A stretch of DNA of 44,793 bases from the NCBI GenBank assembly GCA_016934455.1, contig JAFGSX010000266.1, positions 1-44,793 of the forward strand, in the 5' to 3' direction. Below, in pieces: positions 18,845 to 25,586 of this stretch. Source of the DNA: Deltaproteobacteria bacterium (lineage in GTDB: Bacteria; Myxococcota; JACRCW01; JAFGSX01). The notes under the pieces are model-generated. The model did no database searches. It saw nothing but the letters and a program-made list of their open reading frames with translations, and was not told where the DNA came from. Both the position numbers and the translations under genes were made by a program. How positions within the stretch are numbered: the stretch's first letter is position 1; every line of letters begins with the position of its first letter.

Positions 18845-18916
18845 ATGGCAAACACAAGGCAGGGGGCGGTGGCTGCGTTGGGGGTGGCCCCACAGGTCAG
18901 TGGGAACGAGCGATGA
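18845..18916 (+). CDS. possible 23-residue leader or small ORF
   Basis: ATG 18845 opens a 23-codon frame whose TGA overlaps the next start as ATGA (18913-18916). It lies in the 111-base gap after the aminotransferase. The overlap would couple it to the membrane protein. There is no strong ribosome site, the residues are compositionally plain (MANTRQGAVAALG...), and the match could be chance. Confidence 0.2.
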   Translation: MANTRQGAVAALGVAPQVSGNER

Positions 18917-19455
18917 AGCTGCGGATCCATCCGATCGTGCTCAAGGTCGCGCTCCTGCTGCTGCTGATGATCGGCTCGGCGTTCTTCTTCGAGCTAAACT
19001 ACTGGATCGAGCTGGCGCTGGCCAACGTCGCGTTTCTGTTGCTGTTGCTCGGCATCGAGGAGATCCGCGGCTTCCTGCGCGACCGCAAGAACGTGAGCCA
19101 ACTGCTGACGCCGCTGGCCGGCATCGTGCTGCTGGCGCTGGCCGTCGCGGGCAGCGTGCGCTCGTCGGCCTCGATCGCCACCAGGGAGTACGACTTTGTG
19201 CCGCTGCTGATGGCGCTGGACGACTTCAAGGCGCGGCACGATCACTGCCCGGACCGGCTGCTGCTGCTCGGCGCGCTCGAGCCCAAGGACGAGGTGCTCT
19301 ACGACACAGTCAACTTCACGGTGCGTCGGCGAGGCGACGGCACCAAGTACACCTACCGCTGCTCTGAAAACGGCTACCAGCTCTGGTTCGAGCACCACAT
19401 GTTCATCAAGCACCAGTACGAGTCGCAGCTCGGCCGCTGGGTCGACTGGAAATGA
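18913..19455 (+). CDS. small membrane protein, unknown family
   Basis: This 180-residue protein has a basic N-terminus and three hydrophobic segments (about 8-25, 29-50, 63-80), then a polar domain (about 85-180). The latter contains HDHCPDRLLLL and CSENGYQLWFEHHMF, with two cysteines that might pair outside the membrane. I do not recognise a family. The start is ATG 18913 with GGGAACGAG just upstream. It is followed by 89 bases and the peptidase-like gene; no promoter is obvious there. It may be a helper of the adjacent peptidase, but nothing in the sequence requires that. Confidence 0.75.
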   Translation: MKLRIHPIVLKVALLLLLMIGSAFFFELNYWIELALANVAFLLLLLGIEEIRGFLRDRKNVSQLLTPLAGIVLLALAVAGSVRSSASIATREYDFVPLLMALDDFKARHDHCPDRLLLLGALEPKDEVLYDTVNFTVRRRGDGTKYTYRCSENGYQLWFEHHMFIKHQYESQLGRWVDWK

Positions 19456-19544
19456 GCCCCGGCGATCGGCCAGCGCCAATTGTGACCGCTCCATTGTATG
19501 AATGATCGCTAGGCCAGCTCGCCCTGCCGGCCAAGAGGTCGTCC

Positions 19545-21590
19545 ATGCCGATCACGCAGATCCGCAACACCGCGCAGCGGTTGGTCGCCGACGGGGCGCT
19601 CGACCGTCGGGATGTCGGCGCGCTGATCGACCTCGCCAAGAGCGGTGGCAGGGTCACCTGGAGCGAGCGCAACGCGCTGCGCAGCCTGCTCGGCGATCCG
19701 GCGTACCGCGACGCCTTTACCGCCGAGGCCCGGCTCGACCTGCAGGCCTTTCTCGGGATCGCAAGCGCGTCGACGCCGTCGACGCCGCCGGCTTCGGCCG
19801 CGGGCGGGCGCTCGCTCGGCACCAATCCGGCGGGCGAGAGCGTGGTCTTCAAGGGCGGCTGGTTCGTCGCCAGCGCCGACGCCGCGCTGCCGGCCAGGCC
19901 GCTCGAGATCGGCAGCAGCGTCTACCTTGCCGCCAGCCTGATCGGCGCCGCCGATCACGGGTCCAATGTCTTCGCCAGCCTCGCCCGCGACGAGAAGAAG
20001 CAGCTCTTTCAGAACCTCGAGCTAGCGCTGCTCAAGGTGCCGCCCGACGTCGAGGTGCCGCAGGGCTACGACGACGCGCTGCAGGCGCGCCAGCAGCGAT
20101 CCTCGATCGCGACCTGCCTGCTCGAGCTGATGCGCTCGCTGGATCTGGCCGATCCGCAGCAGCGGCTGCTGCAGGACAGCGTTCTCAAGAGCTACGCCCG
20201 CATGGCAGAGGCCGAGACCGTGCCCCAGCTTCGCGACTCGATGGTGTTTCAGCTCTTCAACAACAAGGATTGCCTGGTGACGGACGAGCAGCGCGAGGTG
20301 TCGAACCGCCTGATGCGGCTGTTCGCGCCGACCCAGCCGCCGTACGACGAGTGGTTCAGGGACGGCAACGACAGGCTGCGCGTGGTCTGCCACACCGGCG
20401 GCGAGTTCTTCGACTCGGAGGTCAAGCGCTGGAAGGACTCCGGCTTCGGCGAGGTCGGCACCTCCAGCGGCAGCCGGGTGCAGCTCGAGAAGACGGTCGA
20501 GCGCAACGGCGTCAAGACCGTGATCGAGCTGACCATGCTCAGCGGTTCGTCGGGCACGTTTGAGAAGATGAGCGACCCCGGCACTCACGTCGTCGCCTAC
20601 TCGGGCCACGCAAGCTGGGGCCGCAACATCCCGAGCGCCCTGCGCGGCGCGCCCGACGAGGCAGGCCAGAAGCTGGTGCTGATCCACCAGTGCTGCGGCC
20701 GCGGCACGATCAACAAGTTTCACGACAAGTATCCGGACGCGCAGCTCGTCACCACCCGCAACTCGTCGTACGAGCACGAGGACTTCAACACCTTCAGCAA
20801 GGTGCTCGACGGCATCGCCGAGCGCCGGAGCTGGGCGTCGATCGCCAACACCGTCCGCAGCGACCGCTGCCGCAATTCGCGCGACAACTACTACTTTCCG
20901 AGCGACGTCATGCTGCGGATGCGCGCGCTCGACGCCGACCACGACGGCGTGGCCGACGTGGTCGATCGGTTGGTTCACTTCAACGCCTGCTCCGTCGCCA
21001 CCGATACCGCGGCCGAGTTCAAGCCGCGCGATCCGGGACAGCCGTTCGACCGGCTTTCCGGCACCAGCGTGCACGAGGCGGCGCAGATCATGAACACCAC
21101 CACCTTCTCGGATTTCACCGAGGCCTACGCCGCGGGCGAGTCGTTCATCGGCGCCGGCTACTTCCAGCCGACGTCGGAGGACGACCCGATGGTGCGCATC
21201 CGGCAAACCCGGATCGACGACGTCCTCACCTACGAGGTGGCGGTCAACTCCCACTACGCGCACGCCAGCGAGGAGGCGATCAAGGCCGAGGCCTTCTACA
21301 CGGTCGCCCACACGCCGCCCTTCAAGCAGGACGGCGACAGCAAGCTGGAGACCTGCCTCAAGGCCCTGATCCTGGTCGCGCATTCGCTCAGCGTCGACTC
21401 GGGCTACCGCGACGACGAGATCTGGAAGCAGTTGCTCGCCAAGCACGGTCTGCCCGAGATCGCGCTCTGGGACGTGTCGCCGTGCGTCGACGTCAACCAC
21501 GTCTACGCCGGCAGTGCGGCGTCGATTGCCAAGCTCAGGGACAGGCTCGGCAGCGCCAAGCTGGCCGCGATCGAGCAGGCGCTGGGCTGA
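19545..21590 (+). CDS. putative clan CD (gingipain/caspase-like) cysteine peptidase
   Basis: This 681-residue protein has no signal peptide. Residues 1-75 are a helical, EF-hand-like or death-fold-like N-terminus (LDRRDVGALIDLAKSGGRV); 76-90 is a Ser/Thr/Pro linker. The central part, about 275-440, has the alternating strand pattern of caspase-like peptidases: RVVCHTGGEFFD, VVAYSGHASWGRN (His355) and LVLIHQCCGRGTINKF (Cys383/Cys384). The spacing of 28-29 residues from His to Cys, and the pair of cysteines, resembles gingipain RgpB from memory. The pentapeptide-like QCCGRG also recalls the caspase QACRG. After it comes a calcium-loop-like DADHDGVADVVD (463-474) and a 200-residue tail of unknown fold. 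The ribosome site AGAGG precedes ATG 19545. A structure prediction would be decisive. Confidence 0.6.
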   Translation: MPITQIRNTAQRLVADGALDRRDVGALIDLAKSGGRVTWSERNALRSLLGDPAYRDAFTAEARLDLQAFLGIASASTPSTPPASAAGGRSLGTNPAGESVVFKGGWFVASADAALPARPLEIGSSVYLAASLIGAADHGSNVFASLARDEKKQLFQNLELALLKVPPDVEVPQGYDDALQARQQRSSIATCLLELMRSLDLADPQQRLLQDSVLKSYARMAEAETVPQLRDSMVFQLFNNKDCLVTDEQREVSNRLMRLFAPTQPPYDEWFRDGNDRLRVVCHTGGEFFDSEVKRWKDSGFGEVGTSSGSRVQLEKTVERNGVKTVIELTMLSGSSGTFEKMSDPGTHVVAYSGHASWGRNIPSALRGAPDEAGQKLVLIHQCCGRGTINKFHDKYPDAQLVTTRNSSYEHEDFNTFSKVLDGIAERRSWASIANTVRSDRCRNSRDNYYFPSDVMLRMRALDADHDGVADVVDRLVHFNACSVATDTAAEFKPRDPGQPFDRLSGTSVHEAAQIMNTTTFSDFTEAYAAGESFIGAGYFQPTSEDDPMVRIRQTRIDDVLTYEVAVNSHYAHASEEAIKAEAFYTVAHTPPFKQDGDSKLETCLKALILVAHSLSVDSGYRDDEIWKQLLAKHGLPEIALWDVSPCVDVNHVYAGSAASIAKLRDRLGSAKLAAIEQALG

Positions 21591-21594
21591 CGCG

Positions 21595-22329
21595 ATGGCG
21601 AAGCCTGCCGCGTCCCGGCCAGCCTCCCGCATCGACTGGAAGGTGCTCGGCACCATCGGCGCCATGTTCGCGCTGGTGCTGTTTTTCTGGGACTGGAGCT
21701 TTCTCTACCCGATCAAGCTCTTCGTCGTGCTGCTGCACGAGACCGGCCACGGCCTGGCGGCGGTGTTGACCGGTGGCTCGATCGACCACATCGAGATCTC
21801 GTCCAACCTGGGCGGGGTGTGCTGGTCGCGCGGAGGCTGGCGGCTGCTGGTGCTGCCGGCCGGCTACCTCGGCAGCATGTTCTTCGGCGGCCTGATCCTT
21901 ATCGTCTCGGCGCGCACCCGCCACGACAGGTACATCTCGATGGTGCTCGGCGCGCTGGTCGTCGTGCTGACGCTGTGGTTCGTGCGCAACGCCTTTGGTT
22001 TCGCGTTCGGTCTGCTGTTCGGCGTCGCCATGGTCGCCGCCGGCAAGTTCCTGAGCGAGCGGTTCAACGACGTGCTGCTCAAGTTTCTCGGCCTGACGTC
22101 TTCGCTGTACGCGATCATCGACATCAAGGAGGATCTGATCTCGCGCACCGTGCCCGGCTCGGACGCCTACGCCATGTCGCAGGAGCTGTTTCTGCCGCCG
22201 GTCTTCTGGGGCGTGCTCTGGATCGCGTTGGCGCTGATCGCCAGCTCCTGGTTCGTCTGGATCGCGGTGACCACCCGGCTGCCGGCGGCGGGGCCCGGCT
22301 CTTCTCCGGCCTCCTCGCCGGCGCCCTGA
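21595..22329 (+). CDS. M50B-like membrane zinc metalloprotein
   Basis: This 244-residue membrane protein has 5-6 helices and a zinc-peptidase-type HExxH motif inside the first or second (LLHETGHGLAA, His48, Glu49, His52). This matches the peptidase M50B-like group, small relatives of site-2 proteases. Most members are uncharacterised and many may not cleave proteins. A second metal ligand is usually an Asp in a later helix; I do not see an obvious NPDG or LDG. The start is ATG 21595, 4 bases after the upstream stop. A run of Gly/Ser/Pro closes the protein (LPAAGPGSSPASSPAP). Confidence 0.82.
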   Translation: MAKPAASRPASRIDWKVLGTIGAMFALVLFFWDWSFLYPIKLFVVLLHETGHGLAAVLTGGSIDHIEISSNLGGVCWSRGGWRLLVLPAGYLGSMFFGGLILIVSARTRHDRYISMVLGALVVVLTLWFVRNAFGFAFGLLFGVAMVAAGKFLSERFNDVLLKFLGLTSSLYAIIDIKEDLISRTVPGSDAYAMSQELFLPPVFWGVLWIALALIASSWFVWIAVTTRLPAAGPGSSPASSPAP

Positions 22330-22560
22330 CCGGGCAGTGCGGCCGGGTCGGGATCGACGCGCGAGAGCATGGCCATCACAGCGGCAGGTGGCCGTAGTGC
22401 GATGCCGACAGCAGCAGCCAGCCGACGGCGAGCGCCAGTGGCTTCGCAGAAACCGCATCGGCGGCAGATCATAGCGGACTGCTCCCGCGACACCAGCCTT
22501 TGTGCGCCGTTTGCAGATACGATAGGTTGCAGCGGCGACCAAACTCGGACGGGTGCTGCC

Positions 22561-24081
22561 ATGCCGCGACGGCGCAAGAGCGGTCTTCTGCTTCACCCCA
22601 CGTCGTTGCCGGGCCGCTATGGAATCGGCGAGCTGGGCGACGTGGCGTACCGGTTCGTCGATTTTCTGCATCAGTCCGGCCAGAGCATCTGGCAGGTGCT
22701 GCCGCTCGGCCCGACCGGTTACGGCGACTCGCCCTACCAGTCGTTCTCGGCCTTTGCCGGCAATCCACTGCTGATCAGCCTCGAGCTGCTGCAGATCGAC
22801 GGCCTGATCGCGGCCGATGACCTGCGCGACCTGCCGCAGCTTCCGGTGCACCAGGTCGACTACACGGGGGTGCGCGAGCTGCACTGGGCGCTGCTGCGGC
22901 GGGCCTGCGAGCGCTACGACCCGGCCGCGGCGCCGGCGCTCAGGGCGCGCTTCGAGGACTTCAGGCACCAGCACGCCGGCTGGCTCGACGACTATGCGCT
23001 CTACATGGCCCTCAAGCAGGCGCACCAGGGCGCGGCCTGGTACCAGTGGGAGCCGGAACTCGTCGATCGCCAGGCGGCGGCGTTGCGCAACTGGCGCAAC
23101 AAGCTCGGCGCCGAGATCGAGCTGCAGTGCTTCGTGCAGTTTCTGTTTTTCACGCAGTGGCTGGCGCTCAAGCAGTACGCAAACGCGCGCGGCGTGCAGA
23201 TCATGGGAGACATCCCGATCTTCGTCGCCCACGACAGCGCCGACGTCTGGGCGCACGCCGAGCTGTACCACCTGGATGAGGCCGGCCTGCCGACGGTGGT
23301 GGCCGGCGTGCCGCCGGACTACTTCAGCGAGACCGGCCAGCTCTGGGGCAACCCGCTCTATCGCTGGGACGCCATGGCCAAGACCGGCTACCGGTGGTGG
23401 ATCGACCGCTTCAAGCTGGCATTCCTGCTCGCCGACATCGTCCGGCTCGATCACTTTCGCGGCTTCGAGGCGTACTGGGAGATCCCGGCCGACGCCGAGT
23501 CGGCGGTGCACGGTCGCTGGGTCAAGGGGCCGGGCGAGAAGCTGTTCGCGACGATGCGGCTGGCGCTGGGCGAGGCGCCTATCGTGGCCGAGGATCTGGG
23601 CTTGATCACGGCCGAGGTCAAGGCGCTGCGCCGCACGCTCGGCATCCCGGGCATGGCGGTCCTGCAGTTCGCGTTTGGCGCCGGGCCCGACAACGAGTAC
23701 CTGCCGCACAACCTCGAGCGCAACTGCGTGCTCTACACCGGCACCCATGACAACGACACCACCTGCGGCTGGTTCGACAGCATCGGCGAGGACGTGCGCA
23801 ACCACGCCCGCAGCTACCTCGTCTGCAACGGCAACGACATCGCGTGGGAGCTGATCGCGATCGCGCTGCGCAGCGTGGCCGATACCGTGATCATACCGGT
23901 GCAGGACCTGCTCGGCCTGGGCTCGAGCGCGCGCATGAACCAGCCGGCGCGCAGCGACGGCAACAACTGGAGCTGGCGCTTCCGCGAGGGCGCGCTCGAG
24001 GAGAGCGTGGCCAGCCGGCTCGGCGATCTGACCCGGTTGTTCGGCCGCTGGCCCGGCAAGGAGAGCGCCAAGGACAGGTAG
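22561..24081 (+). CDS. malQ: 4-alpha-glucanotransferase (amylomaltase, GH77)
   Basis: This 506-residue enzyme moves alpha-1,4-glucan segments between maltooligosaccharides. It carries the family landmarks: the N-terminal RRKSGLLLHPTSLPG (4-18) and YGIGELGD, WQVLPLGPTGYGDSPYQ (45-61), MGDIPIFVAHDSADVW (215-230), the catalytic Asp297 in RLDHFRGF, Glu344 in VAEDLG and Asp397 in THDND, then GLGSSARMNQP. All are intact. The start ATG is 22561; an upstream open frame from 22369 is non-coding in style. It is convergent with the following lipoprotein gene, separated by only 9 bases. The 231 bases upstream hold no RNA or recognisable gene. Proximity to the dikinase-like lipoprotein is noted below. Confidence 0.95.
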   Translation: MPRRRKSGLLLHPTSLPGRYGIGELGDVAYRFVDFLHQSGQSIWQVLPLGPTGYGDSPYQSFSAFAGNPLLISLELLQIDGLIAADDLRDLPQLPVHQVDYTGVRELHWALLRRACERYDPAAAPALRARFEDFRHQHAGWLDDYALYMALKQAHQGAAWYQWEPELVDRQAAALRNWRNKLGAEIELQCFVQFLFFTQWLALKQYANARGVQIMGDIPIFVAHDSADVWAHAELYHLDEAGLPTVVAGVPPDYFSETGQLWGNPLYRWDAMAKTGYRWWIDRFKLAFLLADIVRLDHFRGFEAYWEIPADAESAVHGRWVKGPGEKLFATMRLALGEAPIVAEDLGLITAEVKALRRTLGIPGMAVLQFAFGAGPDNEYLPHNLERNCVLYTGTHDNDTTCGWFDSIGEDVRNHARSYLVCNGNDIAWELIAIALRSVADTVIIPVQDLLGLGSSARMNQPARSDGNNWSWRFREGALEESVASRLGDLTRLFGRWPGKESAKDR

Positions 24082-24090
24082 CGCTCGCCG

Positions 24091-25473
24091 TCACTGGCAG
24101 TGGATGGTGCCGGTCGCGGGTATCGCGTTGACGTGAAAGGTCACGTCGTAGACCGCCAGGAAGTCGAGCCCGTGGCGCGCCAGGACCGGACTGGTCAGGC
24201 CGCCCATGGTCTCGGTGTTGAGGATGTCGGCGACATTGCTCTTGGGCGTGAGCGTGGCGCGGTCGAGGATCACGAGCTGGATCTTGTTGTCCGGCATGCA
24301 GCCGGCGCAGATGACCACGAATGTTCCGTGCGACCAGGCAAGCGCCACGTCGCTGCCCAGGTCCAAGAGCAGCGGCGTCTCGTCGCTGGTCAGGTTGGAT
24401 GACGGCTGCAGCAGGTGGCGCGGTCCCACCACGTTGCCCTGGCCGTCGAGGTGCGCCGCCCGCACCACCCGCCAGGCCTCCGGATTCGTGTAGTCGTTGT
24501 TGCTGTAGTACTCGCTCCAGGTCGCCAGAAAGCCGCTGCCGTCGACGATCAGGCTCGGACTGTCACCGTCGAAGCCGCTGTCCGACAGCCGCTTTTCGGT
24601 GAAGTCCTTGGCGCCGGCCGCGTCGACGGTCGTGAAATAGACCGCCTGCCCGTCGACCGAATAGAAACTCCAGGCCACCGCAAAGCCGGTCGCGATCGGG
24701 ATCGCGGTCGTGCTCCACAGGCTGCCGCTGCTGCTGCCGAAGATCGTCGCCGGCTGGCCCACGGCATTGCCGGCGGTGTCGAGCGCCAGGAACTTGAGCG
24801 CGCCATCGTCGTAACCGCTGGCGCTCGACCAGATCACTGCGAAGCCGCTGCCGGTCTTGAACAGGTGGGGTGCATCGGCGAGGTAGCCGGTGCTGCCGGC
24901 GATGTCGTGGGGCGCGGTCACCTGCTGGCCGGCACTGCCCACGCGCGCGAACCGCAGCTTGAAGCTGCCAAAGTCTCCCTCGCTCCAGACCAGCGCGAAG
25001 TTGTCGCCGTCCGCCACCAGGCCCGGTTCCTTGACCGCGGTGGTCGTGGTCGTGACCACTGGCGTGGTCGTTCCGAGCGTGCCGTCGAGCGAGATGGTAG
25101 AGAAATCGAGGTCCGAGCTCGAGTAGTCGCCGCTGCCGCGCGCCAGAAAAAAGCTGCTGCCGCTCGCCAGCAGCGCCTGGCCCCACCACTGGACTTCGTC
25201 GATCGAGGTCGAGTCGTGGCTGCGGTTGCAGGTGTATTCGCCGGTCGAAATCCGCTGCAGGATCGGCAGGCTGGCGTCCGCGCCCGCGGCGTCGCCGGTT
25301 GCAGCGTCGAGCTGCGCCGCATCGTGGCCAGCGGCGTCGTGACCGGCGGTGTCCGCGCCCGCGGCGTCGACTTGAGCGCCGGCATCGGCGCCGGCGTCGG
25401 CCTCCACGGCCGGCGGGCAGCCGGCACAAGCGAATCCGAGCACGATGGGCAGCACGAAGGCGTGGCGGTTCAT
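24091..25473 (-). CDS. lipoprotein with Asp/Ala-rich linker and beta-propeller-like repeats
   Basis: This 460-residue protein has a signal peptide and lipobox (FACAGC, Cys19), then a linker (about 22-70) built on repeats of DAA/GADA type. From about 75 the repeating pattern (FAVIWSSASG, FAVAWSFYS, ALAWSHGTF) is that of a beta-propeller with W-S motifs about every 50-60 residues. It is probably anchored outside the inner or outer membrane and binds something. A strong ribosome site (GAGGAGG) precedes ATG 25473. It is the last gene of the minus-strand lipoprotein group, convergent with malQ. No catalytic motif is visible. Confidence 0.85.
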   Translation of the reverse strand: MNRHAFVLPIVLGFACAGCPPAVEADAGADAGAQVDAAGADTAGHDAAGHDAAQLDAATGDAAGADASLPILQRISTGEYTCNRSHDSTSIDEVQWWGQALLASGSSFFLARGSGDYSSSDLDFSTISLDGTLGTTTPVVTTTTTAVKEPGLVADGDNFALVWSEGDFGSFKLRFARVGSAGQQVTAPHDIAGSTGYLADAPHLFKTGSGFAVIWSSASGYDDGALKFLALDTAGNAVGQPATIFGSSSGSLWSTTAIPIATGFAVAWSFYSVDGQAVYFTTVDAAGAKDFTEKRLSDSGFDGDSPSLIVDGSGFLATWSEYYSNNDYTNPEAWRVVRAAHLDGQGNVVGPRHLLQPSSNLTSDETPLLLDLGSDVALAWSHGTFVVICAGCMPDNKIQLVILDRATLTPKSNVADILNTETMGGLTSPVLARHGLDFLAVYDVTFHVNAIPATGTIHCQ

Positions 25474-25494
25474 GGCAGATGCCTCCTCGTCCGT

Positions 25495-25586
25495 TCACAA
25501 CGGCCGTTGCTTGATCAGGGCGACTGCGCTCTCGACCCGCAGGCGCACGGTCTTGCCCTCGCCGTCATGGCGTTTCTCCTCTCCCC
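25495..25586 (-). other. probable frameshifted C-terminal tail of the dikinase-like gene
   Basis: The gene ends with TGA at 25565, but the +1 frame starting at the GGGG run (25583-25586, minus strand) reads on without a stop for 30 codons to TGA at 25495-25497. This segment has strong G/C third positions and a plausible tail sequence (GEGKTVRLRVESAVALIKQR and two more residues). If one G of the run is extra, the protein gains this tail and the gap to the next gene shrinks to 21 bases. It could be a sequencing error or a genuine frameshift. Confidence 0.5.

Noticed and set aside
22376..22468. A minus-strand open stretch ending in a hydrophobic SASHYGHLPL-like tail
   Set aside because: It looks like a membrane-protein end, but there is no start codon between the two stops and no ribosome site. 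It might be a relic; support is too weak to call.
22369..22560. Upstream extension of MalQ
   Set aside because: The 64 codons before ATG 22561 have no similarity to the family's N-terminus and read as non-coding.
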